Assembly: GCA_017630155.1 (NCBI GenBank)
Contig: JAGBVU010000029.1
Span: 24,431-88,430, forward strand
Reading direction: 5' to 3'
Length of the DNA: 64,000 nucleotides
Origin: Bacteroidales bacterium
GTDB taxonomy: Bacteria; Bacteroidota; Bacteroidia; Bacteroidales; UBA932
The notes below the pieces were generated by a model. The model saw only the letters and a list, made by a program, of their open reading frames with translations, had not been told where the DNA came from and searched no databases. The stretch's first letter is position 1, and every line of letters begins with the position of its first letter. Positions 46,043-55,252 of this stretch are shown here, piece after piece. The position numbers were made by a program, and so were the translations under genes.

Positions 46043-46978
46043 GGAGATTTTGTCTAGCATATCATCTACCATCGCATCAATATCCCACTGAGGATTCCAG
46101 CCCCACTCTTTGCGTGCACAGGTATCATCAAGTTTGTTGGGCCATGATGCTGAGATTTGTGCTTTCACAGGATCGACATCAAAATCAAAAGTGGCATCAG
46201 GGATGCGCTGCTTTATTTTCTCAAAGAGCTGTGCAGGGGTAAAGCTCATGCAGGTAATATTGAAGCTGTTTCTGTGCACAAGCTTTGATGGATCTGCTTC
46301 CATAAGCTGAGTTACTGCATTTAGTGCATCTGGCATATATAGCATATCCATATATGTATCTTGAGGTATAGGGCAGGTGTAATGTTTGTGTTTCAACACC
46401 TCATAAAACACCTCTACTGCATAATCTGTAGTACCACCGCCAGGGAGGGCACCATTTGAGATTATACCAGGGAAACGGACACTGCGGGTATCCACTCCGA
46501 ATCTTGTAAAATAGTAATCAGAGAGTAGCTCACCAGAAACTTTGCATACACCATAGATGGTGTTGGGTCTCATTACTGTATCCTGTGGGGTATTGTCGTG
46601 AGGTGTATTCTCTCCGAATGCTCCGATTGAGCTGGGGGTAAAAAGTGCTGTCTTATACTCCTTTGCCAGAGTCAGGGAGTTCAGAAGTGCTCCCATATTG
46701 ATTTTCCAAGCGAGTTCAGGATTCTTTTCTCCAGTGGCAGAGAGGAGTGCCACCATATTGAAGATGGCATCGATATCATACTTTTTGACTATTGCCTCAA
46801 AAGCATTGATATCCAGAATATCAAGTTTTTCCGTTATTGCAACTTCTGACATTTTTGCCACCATATCATCTCTAAGATCGGCAGCTACCACATTGTCGTG
46901 GCCGTAATGTTTCTGAAGATGGGGTACCAATTCCGTACCTATTTGTCCACCTGCACCAACGATAAGTATCCTTTTCAT
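46031..46978 (-). CDS. SDR-type L-threonine 3-dehydrogenase
   Basis: An NAD-dependent enzyme of the extended short-chain dehydrogenase family that oxidises L-threonine to 2-amino-3-ketobutyrate. From ATG 46978 (MKRILIVGAGGQIGTEL) it has 315 residues. The Rossmann motif GAGGQIG is near residues 8-14, the catalytic YxxxK is YGVCK near 137, and GGGTTDYAVE near 175 is typical of the threonine-dehydrogenase branch. UDP-sugar epimerase is the main alternative and is less likely. An ATG at 47002 overlaps the promoter element and was rejected. Its last codons lie in the palindromic element. Confidence 0.87.
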   Translation of the reverse strand: MKRILIVGAGGQIGTELVPHLQKHYGHDNVVAADLRDDMVAKMSEVAITEKLDILDINAFEAIVKKYDIDAIFNMVALLSATGEKNPELAWKINMGALLNSLTLAKEYKTALFTPSSIGAFGENTPHDNTPQDTVMRPNTIYGVCKVSGELLSDYYFTRFGVDTRSVRFPGIISNGALPGGGTTDYAVEVFYEVLKHKHYTCPIPQDTYMDMLYMPDALNAVTQLMEADPSKLVHRNSFNITCMSFTPAQLFEKIKQRIPDATFDFDVDPVKAQISASWPNKLDDTCARKEWGWNPQWDIDAMVDDMLDKISKKL

Positions 46979-46989
46979 TTCGCTCAGTT

Positions 46990-46997
46990 TATATTTG
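46990..46997 (+). promoter_or_regulatory. Promoter -7 element for the GSCFA gene
   Basis: TATATTTG matches TAnnTTTG, 53 bases before the start at 47051. It adjoins the opposite-strand element, and together they form a near-palindrome centred on GTAC. Confidence 0.45.
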
Positions 46998-46999
46998 TA

Positions 47000-47007
47000 C
47001 AAAAATA
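47000..47007 (-). promoter_or_regulatory. Promoter -7 element for the threonine dehydrogenase gene
   Basis: The minus strand reads TATTTTTG, a full match to TAnnTTTG, 22 bases before the ATG at 46978. It overlaps the perfect 10-base palindrome TTTGTACAAA shared with the plus-strand element. Confidence 0.55.
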
Positions 47008-47050
47008 TACAATTTTTTTTCTTGTGATTCTTTTTCTTTAATTTTATCGT

Positions 47051-47854
47051 ATGGAAATGAAGATTACAAAAGGGGACAGGATTATCTCTTTCGGCTCATG
47101 TTTTGCCACAGAAATAGGAAAGATGTTCAAGGATGAGGGGTATAATATTATGAACAACCCTTTTGGGGTTCTATTCAACCCCGTCTCAATATATAACTCC
47201 ATATCAAGACTCCTGTCACGCACCCCATTCACAATGGAGGATGTGATAGAGAGAGATCCCCTGTACGGCAAGAATTCAGGCCTCGTTGCACCCAAAAGCT
47301 ACGCATCGTTTTACCATCACGGAAGTTTTGCCTCTCCCACTCCAGATGATTTCCTGGCCAAGGCCAACAATGCACTTGCGGAGGGGTCAGATTTCCTGCA
47401 GAAATCTTCTGTTATAATAGTAACATTCGGCACCTCCTGGGTATTCAGACATCTGGAAAGGGATATTATAGTATCAAACTGCCATAAAATACCATCATAC
47501 GATTTCAGGAGAGAGAGGCTTGATGTAGATGAAATAGTGGAACTCTTTACCAAGCTTATGGATGACCCGCGTTTGGGAGAGGGGAAAGAGTGGATCTTCA
47601 CAGTGAGCCCTATAAGACACCTGAAAGATGGCCTTCACGGCAATCAGATCTCCAAAGCGATACTCCATTTGGCTATAGAAAAAATGTGCGCCTCACACAG
47701 AAACGCACACTATTTTCCATCTTACGAGATAGTTCTGGACGAACTCCGCGACTACTCCTACTTTGCCCAGGATACCGTCCACCCCTCTGAAGAGACCATC
47801 AGGATCGTCTGGGAGAGGTTCAGGAGCTCCTGTTGCCAGCCCGAAAGGGGGTGA
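47051..47854 (+). CDS. GSCFA domain protein
   Basis: A 267-residue protein named for its GSCFA motif, here ISFGSCFATEIG near residues 13-24. The family is a branch of SGNH-type hydrolases: the Ser of GSCFA, a Gly/Asn block (NPFGVLFNP near 35) and a late Asp-x-x-His (AQDTVHPSE near 240) supply the likely catalytic site. It may act on carbohydrate or lipid esters, but no substrate is known. No signal peptide is visible. Its stop is directly adjacent to the stop of the convergent DUF5723 gene. Confidence 0.85.
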   Translation: MEMKITKGDRIISFGSCFATEIGKMFKDEGYNIMNNPFGVLFNPVSIYNSISRLLSRTPFTMEDVIERDPLYGKNSGLVAPKSYASFYHHGSFASPTPDDFLAKANNALAEGSDFLQKSSVIIVTFGTSWVFRHLERDIIVSNCHKIPSYDFRRERLDVDEIVELFTKLMDDPRLGEGKEWIFTVSPIRHLKDGLHGNQISKAILHLAIEKMCASHRNAHYFPSYEIVLDELRDYSYFAQDTVHPSEETIRIVWERFRSSCCQPERG

Positions 47855-49240
47855 TTACTTTCTGGCGTGCTTGCTGCCAAAAGTAGCATTCAGACCAAAT
47901 TTGGCATTCATAATCAGCTTGTCCACAGGGAGACCCTGAGGGGTATATTGCAGATTCAGATAGTCTGTACCCAGGAATATTGCCACACCGTTTCTGGGGA
48001 TGAATTCCACCAAAAATCCCATAGATTTGGCATTGTTGAGCATTGAATAGTTAAGACCCACATTGAATATGTTCTTCACCTTCAGATTGTATGATAGGGT
48101 AAGGTCGTTGATCCCATACATATATGAGTAAAGGAGACCTACACTCATAAGGTTGTTCAACATCGGGGCTTCCACACCTACATACGCTTTTGGGGTTATG
48201 GCAGAACTGCCACCTACACCCTGTACCTCCTCAAAATTGGCAAGGGCCATAAAATCTGCAGCAATCTTCTTAAGACTCTCATCCACGTCAAACTGTGCAT
48301 TTATATCCTTGAGCCCTTCAAAAGAGGCAGACCCCTTGGACTGGAGTTTTGATACATTTTCATCCGAATAGAAGATTGTACCCAAATCAACCACCGAAGC
48401 TGAAAAATTGATACCGTCAAGTACTGGTATATCAAGAGGGAGTTTGTACTCTGCACCCAAATCTACAGCAAAACCGAATCCGGCCAACCCGAGGTTCTGA
48501 GTGTCAAGGTTTACACTTGGCATCTCACCATCCTCCTGACCCTCAGAGAATGTAACACCTTTGCCATAGATGGATCCCTCTGCATCTGTAGTCAATTCCC
48601 ATTTGTCCTGACCCATTTTTATCTGAGCATTGTTGATTCTCATATCCACCTTCTCAAGACCAAAGAGAAGTTTCAATTTGGCACCGACTGTCAAACCAGG
48701 CACCAAATCTCCAAGGTCCCTTCTATAACCACCGGACACCTGCAAATATGCATCCTGTGATATCGCAAAATCCTTAAAATTGTAGGTATCTTTAGCCATT
48801 CCATCCTTCAGGAAAACAAAGAGTTCTGATGGGACATCCATCCTGAGATTCACTCTGCTCCCTACATCAAATGTCACAAATCCCTTTGGACCCACATAGA
48901 AACCTGCCCCCAGCACATCCATATCCATAGCCATCTTGATGCTCGGATGATTGGGGAGCGCTGCCTGAAACTCGGCGGAGGTGACATTCTGGTTAAGGTA
49001 TGGATACAACTCCCCCCCTTTTGGGAAAAGAAAGTTGGATACACCTATATTGCTGTTGACTGTCAGAGAGAGATCTCCCAGAACAGGTATTGTCGCATAG
49101 TTTGTTTTGGGGGCAAAAGCGGGATTCATCTTGACCCTCTGGATAGATGAATCGAAGAAATAGCTCCCTCTAAGTGCCTGCCCGCTCACAGTGAGGGGAA
49201 GGAGCAAAATTGCCAAACAGATTGATATATGTTTTTTCAT
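47855..49240 (-). CDS. DUF5723-type outer-membrane protein
   Basis: A 461-residue secreted protein with signal peptide (KKHISICLAILLLPLTVSG). The mature part begins with the motif RGSYFFDSSIQRVKMNPAFA (residues about 24-43) that marks a Bacteroidota family related to PorP/SprF and FadL-like barrels, and continues with regularly spaced amphipathic strands. It ends with the strand KFGLNATFGSKHARK. It is probably a beta-barrel of unknown cargo. It follows the large lipoprotein gene by 19 bases on the same strand. Confidence 0.8.
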   Translation of the reverse strand: MKKHISICLAILLLPLTVSGQALRGSYFFDSSIQRVKMNPAFAPKTNYATIPVLGDLSLTVNSNIGVSNFLFPKGGELYPYLNQNVTSAEFQAALPNHPSIKMAMDMDVLGAGFYVGPKGFVTFDVGSRVNLRMDVPSELFVFLKDGMAKDTYNFKDFAISQDAYLQVSGGYRRDLGDLVPGLTVGAKLKLLFGLEKVDMRINNAQIKMGQDKWELTTDAEGSIYGKGVTFSEGQEDGEMPSVNLDTQNLGLAGFGFAVDLGAEYKLPLDIPVLDGINFSASVVDLGTIFYSDENVSKLQSKGSASFEGLKDINAQFDVDESLKKIAADFMALANFEEVQGVGGSSAITPKAYVGVEAPMLNNLMSVGLLYSYMYGINDLTLSYNLKVKNIFNVGLNYSMLNNAKSMGFLVEFIPRNGVAIFLGTDYLNLQYTPQGLPVDKLIMNAKFGLNATFGSKHARK

Positions 49241-49259
49241 AATAATATCGCTTTAAGGG

Positions 49260-51011
49260 TTACTGTTGATTTCTGCCCAAGGTGATACCTTTCGGCAATT
49301 TTACAGACAAAGATGCCTGAACATACGATTCATCTGTGATAGGGACACCTGCCGCACCTTTGGATGCTATGACAAAGGATATCTTCATCTTCTCGAGCGG
49401 GCTAAGGCTTGTACCCGATTTTGCAGCCAATATTATATCAAGGGGAGAGACAGTCGCAGATCCATCCTTGTTGCACGAAGAGATTGTCTGCTTTGTCTGC
49501 TCAGCAGGGATAACTGTACCAGTTGCATCGAGCATAAGGACCTGAATTTCAAATTGCAGTGGCAATGAGTTTGCAACAGAGCCAAGGAGCTGTACCTGAT
49601 TCCATTGGAGAATATCCTCCAGCCCTTCGCCAGAAACATCGATGGTGTCTGATACTGCTACTCTGAAATCGGGGCCAAATGAGAGGGGAACTGCCAGTTT
49701 GTAATCCAAATTGATAAAATAGTCTGCCTGCGCATCAAATATGCTGTTGTCTGTTGGATCTGTTCCCGCCTCTATAGAGACAAGAACTGAATCGGGAGAC
49801 AACTTCAGCAGACTTGAGATGTTTGCCTTGACAAAATGGATATCGCTGCCAATACCTTCATCCCTGCCCCCAATCCATATCTTTTTGGAAACTGTCTTAT
49901 CAGAAGACTCTGATGAGGGGATAGACAACTCTGCCTCCATATCAAAACTTGGCACCGGCGCACCACCTTTATATGGAACAATGGTCAGGATGGCATCAAG
50001 TGGAATCCCTGTATTTGTAGTCAAATCCAATACTATATAGGGGTTATAAACATCAAGACAGACATCATCACCTCTCAATATTTCTGGGAGGGTAGTCAGA
50101 TCAACCACTTGATTGATAGCATTCAGCTGATAATCCACATTTACATCTGCCTTCTCCACGGTAAAGTCTTTATAGGAAACTACCAGGTCAAACTCCATAT
50201 TTGATGACTTCTCCAACGTAGCTCTGTCTGTTGCTGCACCTGTCAGGGATACAGAACCAGAAATGGTCGATTTTTTTACAATATCTATCTTGCCTGAATA
50301 TTCAGAGAAATCGATATTGAGCCCTGTGATATTGTAAACCTCAGAAGCTTTATATCCATTCTTTTCATCCAATACGAGCTTACTTAGATTTATGGCTCCA
50401 TCGACACCATCAATCTGGAGAAAATCGGACAAGTCCACATTTACATCAGGGACCAAGGTACCCTTTGAGAAGAAAGGATCTTTCACAGAGACTGTAATCT
50501 CCACTTTTGCATCCTTATTCAACACAAGATTGTTTATTCTTTTGATCTCCTTGGGCAAATCCAGGCTGAATTCGACATCAAAAACCTGTGTTTCGAGGTC
50601 CTTTTTAGGGAGAACTCCATCTGGAATAGAGAACTCACCTTCTCCTGCCTCAGGGGGGATTACAACACTCTCCTTAGAATAAAGATGATCCTTTTTGAAA
50701 GTCAGATTCTCCAACTTTACACCTGAAAGATCAAGTAGAGAGGGGATAGCTTTATCGACTGCCAAGGTGCCATTTGAGGAGATGTAGAGTGTACCATCTT
50801 CACCTTTACTGAAAATGCTCTGATTACCTGAACTCAACAAATCCTTGATGGTTATCTTCTGGGTACTGCCCACCGGGAATGCCAAACCTGACTCACAGAG
50901 TGTAATCTCAGGATTAACATTGCTCAGGTCATACTCCTGATTCACGCAGGAGGTAATAAGCAAAACCACCGCTGCTATTGTGAGAGTGGAGTGCAAAAGC
51001 AACTTTTTCAT
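49260..51011 (-). CDS. Large lipoprotein, unknown function
   Basis: A 583-residue lipoprotein with lipobox ITSC (Cys22). The mature chain is rich in beta-strand and Ser/Thr/Asp, with several repeated immunoglobulin-like stretches such as VEITVSVKDPFFSKGTLVPD near 165 and VSYKDFTVEKADVNVDYQL near 285. I do not recognise a named domain. It is probably exposed on the outer membrane or in the periplasm. The downstream barrel protein gene, 19 bases away, suggests a partner. It has a consensus promoter at 51038-51068. Confidence 0.75.
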   Translation of the reverse strand: MKKLLLHSTLTIAAVVLLITSCVNQEYDLSNVNPEITLCESGLAFPVGSTQKITIKDLLSSGNQSIFSKGEDGTLYISSNGTLAVDKAIPSLLDLSGVKLENLTFKKDHLYSKESVVIPPEAGEGEFSIPDGVLPKKDLETQVFDVEFSLDLPKEIKRINNLVLNKDAKVEITVSVKDPFFSKGTLVPDVNVDLSDFLQIDGVDGAINLSKLVLDEKNGYKASEVYNITGLNIDFSEYSGKIDIVKKSTISGSVSLTGAATDRATLEKSSNMEFDLVVSYKDFTVEKADVNVDYQLNAINQVVDLTTLPEILRGDDVCLDVYNPYIVLDLTTNTGIPLDAILTIVPYKGGAPVPSFDMEAELSIPSSESSDKTVSKKIWIGGRDEGIGSDIHFVKANISSLLKLSPDSVLVSIEAGTDPTDNSIFDAQADYFINLDYKLAVPLSFGPDFRVAVSDTIDVSGEGLEDILQWNQVQLLGSVANSLPLQFEIQVLMLDATGTVIPAEQTKQTISSCNKDGSATVSPLDIILAAKSGTSLSPLEKMKISFVIASKGAAGVPITDESYVQASLSVKLPKGITLGRNQQ

Positions 51012-51037
51012 AGTAATATATTTTAGAGATTATGTAC

Positions 51038-51068
51038 CAAAGTTATGGAGAAATAGAATCATTTCAAA
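51038..51068 (-). promoter_or_regulatory. Promoter of the large lipoprotein gene
   Basis: On the minus strand TTTG (51065-51068), a 19-base spacer, then TAACTTTG (51038-51045) match the consensus fully. It overlaps the U-run of the rplQ terminator, and the leader before the ATG is only about 20 bases. Confidence 0.75.
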
Positions 51069-51101
51069 AAAAAAATAGCCAACCCACAAGGGGTCGGCTA
51101 T
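51065..51101 (-). terminator. Terminator of the ribosomal protein operon
   Basis: Arms at 51075-51085 and 51091-51101 pair over 11 positions with one G-U pair around a 5-base loop, followed on the minus strand by about ten U. It lies 25 bases after the rplQ stop. Confidence 0.88.
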
Positions 51102-51125
51102 CTCTTATATAAGAATAACTTTAAA

Positions 51126-51605
51126 TTATTCTGCCTGAGCCTCTTCTGCTGCTGGAGCCTCTACTGCTGGAGCTGCTTTTTTAGCGCGGCTACGGCGTGT
51201 AGTTGCTTTTTTCTCTTCCTTCTTAGGAGCAGATGCTAGAGCTGCCTCGTTGAAGTCAACCAACTCGATGAATGCAGTGTCAGCTGCGTCACCAGGTCTG
51301 AAACCGGTTTTGATAATACGGGTGTATCCACCTGGACGATCAGCAATCTTAGGAGCAACTACGCGGAAAAGTTCGCTAACTGCCTCTTTTTGTTTAAGAT
51401 AGCTGAATACTGTACGACGTGAGTGAGTAGAGTCATCTTTTGCTTTGGTGATTAGTGGCTCTACATATGATCTAAGAGCTTTTGCCTTAGGTAGTGTAGT
51501 CTCAATACGTTTGTGCAAAATCAAAGATGCTGCCATATTAGCCATCAACGCTTTGCGGTGACCACTCTTACGTCCTAAATGATTAATGCTTCTATTGTGC
51601 CTCAT
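51126..51605 (-). CDS. rplQ: Ribosomal protein L17
   Basis: Large-subunit protein at the exit-tunnel side of the ribosome. The conserved core starts [20 protein letters not shown] and runs to about residue 115. It is followed by a 40-residue Ala/Glu/Lys-rich tail common in Bacteroidota. The start overlaps the end of rpoA by 14 bases, so translation is coupled. It is the last gene of the operon. Confidence 0.96.
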   Translation of the reverse strand: MRHNRSINHLGRKSGHRKALMANMAASLILHKRIETTLPKAKALRSYVEPLITKAKDDSTHSRRTVFSYLKQKEAVSELFRVVAPKIADRPGGYTRIIKTGFRPGDAADTAFIELVDFNEAALASAPKKEEKKATTRRSRAKKAAPAVEAPAAEEAQAE

Positions 51606-52617
51606 TTTCTTCTACGTTTTTCTTTTTTACTTCAATGTTGTATTTGGTAACATCGATACCGAAGTTAAGTTTCACTCTGTCCATAAGAGTATCAATTTCA
51701 CTCATAGATTTCTTACCGAAATTTCTGAATCTGATAAGCTCTGATCTTGGGATAGAAACAAGGTCGGCAAATGTTTCGATGTTAGCTGCCTTAAGGCAGT
51801 TAAGTGCTCTTACAGATAGTTCCATATCTGAAAGTTTGGTAAGAAGAAGATGACGCATACGTAGTGATTCTTCATCAAGTACCTCTGCAGTATTCTTCTC
51901 TGGAACTGTTTCAAGAGAAATCTTCTCATCAGAGAACAGCATCAAATGATGGATCAAAATCTTTGCTGCCTCGGTAAGAGCTTCTTTTGGATGAATCGAA
52001 CCATCGGTGGTAATCTCAAGATTCAATTTTTCATAGTCAGTCTTCTGCTCAACGCGGAAGTCCTCTACAGAATATTTGACATTCTTGATAGGGGTAAAAA
52101 TTGAATCAATAGCAATTGTACCGATTGGAGCAGACTCCACTTTATTCTCTTCTGATGGTACGTAACCCCTGCCTTTACCAATTCTCAACTCCACTTTAAG
52201 GGTGATATTTGGCTCCATAAAACAGATATGGAGGTCTGGGTTAAGGATTGAGAAGTTTGAAAGACCATCAGCGATGTCACCTGCGGTAAATTCGTCCTTA
52301 CCGGTCAAAGTGATGTTCACCACCTCGTTTTCAACATCTTCCACTTCTCTTTTGAAACGTACCTGTTTCAAATTAAGAATAATCTCAACTACACTCTCTA
52401 TTACACCTGGGATAGTATCAAATTCATGATCTACACCGTCAATTCTAATAGAGGTGATGGCAAATCCTTCTAACGAAGATAATAGCACACGACGTAGAGC
52501 GTTACCCACTGTTACACCGTAAGTAGGCTCAAGAGGGCGGAACTCAAAACGACCGAAGGTATCGGTAGCGTCGAGCATAATTACCTTATCTGGTTTTTGA
52601 AATGCTAAAATTGCCAT
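51592..52617 (-). CDS. rpoA: RNA polymerase alpha subunit
   Basis: Alpha subunit that nucleates RNA polymerase assembly and contacts upstream promoter DNA and activators. The 341-residue protein has the N-terminal dimerisation domain at about 15-235 ([18 protein letters not shown] near 38-55) and the C-terminal domain at about 255-325 ([19 protein letters not shown] type helix-hairpin-helix), then a charged tail. It follows rpsD by 15 bases. Confidence 0.97.
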   Translation of the reverse strand: MAILAFQKPDKVIMLDATDTFGRFEFRPLEPTYGVTVGNALRRVLLSSLEGFAITSIRIDGVDHEFDTIPGVIESVVEIILNLKQVRFKREVEDVENEVVNITLTGKDEFTAGDIADGLSNFSILNPDLHICFMEPNITLKVELRIGKGRGYVPSEENKVESAPIGTIAIDSIFTPIKNVKYSVEDFRVEQKTDYEKLNLEITTDGSIHPKEALTEAAKILIHHLMLFSDEKISLETVPEKNTAEVLDEESLRMRHLLLTKLSDMELSVRALNCLKAANIETFADLVSIPRSELIRFRNFGKKSMSEIDTLMDRVKLNFGIDVTKYNIEVKKKNVEENEAQ

Positions 52618-52632
52618 TTTTTTTATAGTTTA

Positions 52633-53238
52633 TTATTTAGAGTACAACTCTACGATTAATTGTTCATTGATGGTCTCTGGAATCTCTGTTCTCTCTGGTT
52701 CATTCAAATATTTACCTGAAAGCTCAGCAGAGTTCCACTCAATCCAAGAGTATTTAGAAACCTCAGGAACAGCGTTCTGGATAACCTCAAGACTCTTTGA
52801 TCTCTCACGAACACCTACCACTTCACCTGGTTTAACGATAGTTGAAGGGATGTTGCAAACCTCACCGTTAAGAACGATGTGGCAGTGAGTTACAAGCTGT
52901 CTTGCAGCAGCACGTGAAGGGGCGATACCCATTCTGTATACAAGGTTGTCAAGACGAGACTCAAGAAGTACGATAAGGTTTTCACCGGTAGTACGACCTT
53001 TCATCTTACGTGCTTTCTCGTATAGGTTGCTGAACTGTCTCTCAAGAAGACCGTAAGTATATTTTACTTTCTGTTTCTCTTTCAACTGAGTACCGTACTC
53101 AGATGATTTTTTACGTTTTTTAGCCAAACCGTGTTGTCCTGGAGGATAATTTCTCTTCTCGAAAAATTTATCTGGACCGTAGATTGGTTCTCCGAATTTG
53201 CGGGCGATTTTAGTTGTAGGCCCTGTATATCTTGCCAT
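52633..53238 (-). CDS. rpsD: Ribosomal protein S4
   Basis: 16S rRNA-binding assembly protein; in many bacteria it also represses its own operon. The 201-residue protein has the N-terminal domain ([19 protein letters not shown]) without the four zinc cysteines, and the S4 RNA-binding domain near residue 92 ([20 protein letters not shown]). Located between rpsK and rpoA as in the alpha operon. Confidence 0.97.
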   Translation of the reverse strand: MARYTGPTTKIARKFGEPIYGPDKFFEKRNYPPGQHGLAKKRKKSSEYGTQLKEKQKVKYTYGLLERQFSNLYEKARKMKGRTTGENLIVLLESRLDNLVYRMGIAPSRAAARQLVTHCHIVLNGEVCNIPSTIVKPGEVVGVRERSKSLEVIQNAVPEVSKYSWIEWNSAELSGKYLNEPERTEIPETINEQLIVELYSK

Positions 53239-53269
53239 ATAATATTACTCTATTTAAAGTGTTATAAAA

Positions 53270-53662
53270 TTATACTCTACGACGTCCTTTAGGGCGACAA
53301 CCATTGTGTGGAAGTGGAGTAACGTCAACAATTTCAGTTACCTCAATACCAGCACCGTGGATAGTACGGATAGCAGACTCACGACCTGCACCTGGACCTT
53401 TCACATATGCTTTGATCTTGCGCAAACCTAGATCATATGCTACTTTCGCAGCATCAGCAGCAGCTACCTGAGCAGCATAAGGAGTGTTCTTCTTTGAACC
53501 TCTGAAGCCCATTTTACCTGCTGAAGACCAACTAATAACTTGACCCAAGCTGTTGGTTAATGTTACAATCACATTGTTGAAAGTAGAAGAGATGTGTGCT
53601 TGACCATACGCATCTACTTTAACAACTCTTTTCTTGCTAGATGTTGTAGTTTTCTTTGCCAT
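53270..53662 (-). CDS. rpsK: Ribosomal protein S11
   Basis: Small-subunit platform protein that contacts the mRNA exit region. The 130-residue protein has a Lys-rich start and the conserved C-terminus [16 protein letters not shown]. It follows rpsM by 12 bases. Confidence 0.97.
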   Translation of the reverse strand: MAKKTTTSSKKRVVKVDAYGQAHISSTFNNVIVTLTNSLGQVISWSSAGKMGFRGSKKNTPYAAQVAAADAAKVAYDLGLRKIKAYVKGPGAGRESAIRTIHGAGIEVTEIVDVTPLPHNGCRPKGRRRV

Positions 53663-53674
53663 AATCAGCTCTTA

Positions 53675-54052
53675 TTATTTAGTTGCTTTTTTCTTATTTG
53701 CGACAGTTTTCTTTCTACCTTTACGTGTACGGGCATTGTTTTTGGTGCTTTGACCACGTACAGGAAGACCGATACGGTGACGGATACCTCTGTAGCATCC
53801 TACGTCCATTAGTCGTTTAATGTTCATTTGAATAGATGAACGAAGTTCACCCTCAATTTTGTACTCTTCAGAGATTTTTGCTCTGATTGCAGCGATCTGA
53901 TCATCATTCCACTCTGATACTTTAGTATTCCAGTCGATACCGCAATCGGTAAGGATTTTCTGAGCAGAACTGCGACCAATACCGAAGATATAGGTCAAAC
54001 CTATAACTCCACGTTTGTTTTTTGGTAAATCAACTCCGGCTATACGTGCCAT
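53675..54052 (-). CDS. rpsM: Ribosomal protein S13
   Basis: Head protein of the small subunit that contacts tRNA and the large subunit. The 125-residue protein begins [20 protein letters not shown] and ends in a basic tail with the conserved [14 protein letters not shown] motif. It follows rpmJ by 36 bases. Confidence 0.97.
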   Translation of the reverse strand: MARIAGVDLPKNKRGVIGLTYIFGIGRSSAQKILTDCGIDWNTKVSEWNDDQIAAIRAKISEEYKIEGELRSSIQMNIKRLMDVGCYRGIRHRIGLPVRGQSTKNNARTRKGRKKTVANKKKATK

Positions 54053-54088
54053 ATTCTTATCTTATTTTTTGTTTTTACAAATTAAAAA

Positions 54089-54205
54089 TTATCCTTGGCG
54101 CATTTTGAATTTAGGGTTCTTTTTGCAGATAACATACAAACGCCCTTTACGTTTTACGATTTTGCAATCTTCGCTACGCTTTTTGATGGATGCTTTTACT
54201 TTCAT
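54089..54205 (-). CDS. rpmJ: Ribosomal protein L36
   Basis: A 38-residue protein read directly from the sequence: [20 protein letters not shown] followed by [18 protein letters not shown]. It has the length and order of L36 and sits between infA and rpsM as expected. Only two of the four usual zinc ligands remain (Cys14 and Cys27); position 11 is Ser and position 32 is Lys. It is 13 bases after infA. Confidence 0.95.
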   Translation of the reverse strand: MKVKASIKKRSEDCKIVKRKGRLYVICKKNPKFKMRQG

Positions 54206-54218
54206 TGTTGTAAAGTTT

Positions 54219-54437
54219 TTATTTATGTCTGAAAGAAATTCTTCCTTTTGTTAAATCATAAGGAGACATCTCCACTTTTACCTTATCTCCAGGGAGAATA
54301 CGGATATTGTGCAAGCGCATTTTGCCTGAAGTGTGAGCTAATATCACTTGACCATTTTCCAACTCTACCCTAAACATAGTGTTGGGTAATGCCTCGACAA
54401 TAGTACCATTTACCTCTAAAACAGATTGTCTTGCCAT
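54219..54437 (-). CDS. infA: Translation initiation factor IF-1
   Basis: A 72-residue OB-fold factor that occupies the A site during initiation. It shows the usual family blocks [20 protein letters not shown] (residues about 8-27), [20 protein letters not shown] and [16 protein letters not shown]. It follows map by 21 bases and precedes rpmJ. Confidence 0.97.
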   Translation of the reverse strand: MARQSVLEVNGTIVEALPNTMFRVELENGQVILAHTSGKMRLHNIRILPGDKVKVEMSPYDLTKGRISFRHK

Positions 54438-54458
54438 GGTTAAAAGTCCTTATAATTA

Positions 54459-55232
54459 TTAATAGTTTTTCTTGCCTTCAATATAATCAAATGTTGACAG
54501 AATGTCAGCCTCTCCCCTCTTGATTGCGACCATTAGCTCAAAGTGTGCCGAATTTTTCTTGTCAGAGGTACTTATTGCCCAGCCATCGTCGTGCAAATAA
54601 ATAGATCTTCCTCCGGCATTGATCATAGGTTCAATACAGATAACCATCCCCTCTGAAAGTTTCTTGCCTTTGCCTGCAAGTCCGTAATTGGGGACCTCTG
54701 GAGACTCGTGCATGTTCTTTCCGATACCGTGTCCTACCATTTCGCGGACAACCGAAAATCCGAAACCTTCACAGTAACTCTGGATAGCGTATCCTATATC
54801 ACCTACTCTGTTTCCGGCAACAGCCTTTTCAATCCCTTTATACAAAGATTCCTTGGTAACATCCAAAAGTTTTTGGGTTTCAGCATCCACCTCCCCAACA
54901 GGGAAAGTGTATGCTGAATCACCATAGAAACCTTTATAAATGGTGCCACAATCCACTGATATGATATCCCCTTCTTTCAAAACGTAGCTTGATGGAAAAC
55001 CATGGACCACTACATCGTTTACAGAGATACACAGTGTATAAGGGAAACCACCGTAACCGAGAAAACCTGGAATCGCACCATTGTCACGGATGAAAGCTTC
55101 TGCGATTCTGTCAAGCTCCATTGTAGTCACACCGGGAGCTATATGCTTTCCTACCTCTGCCAATGTCTTTGATACCAAAAGAGCATTCTCTCTTAGAATC
55201 TCAATGTCTTCTGCGGTTTTTATTCTGATCAT
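54459..55232 (-). CDS. map: Methionine aminopeptidase, type I
   Basis: Removes the initiator Met from new proteins. The 257-residue pita-bread-fold enzyme has metal ligands in SVDCGTIYKGFYGDSAYTF (two Asp, near 94-105), GHGIGKNMHE (His, near 168), ICIEPMI (Glu, near 202) and HFELMVAI (Glu, near 233). It follows secY by 20 bases, the normal place in Bacteroidota ribosomal operons. Confidence 0.96.
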   Translation of the reverse strand: MIRIKTAEDIEILRENALLVSKTLAEVGKHIAPGVTTMELDRIAEAFIRDNGAIPGFLGYGGFPYTLCISVNDVVVHGFPSSYVLKEGDIISVDCGTIYKGFYGDSAYTFPVGEVDAETQKLLDVTKESLYKGIEKAVAGNRVGDIGYAIQSYCEGFGFSVVREMVGHGIGKNMHESPEVPNYGLAGKGKKLSEGMVICIEPMINAGGRSIYLHDDGWAISTSDKKNSAHFELMVAIKRGEADILSTFDYIEGKKNY

Positions 55233-55252
55233 AATAATCTAAATCAAAGGGC

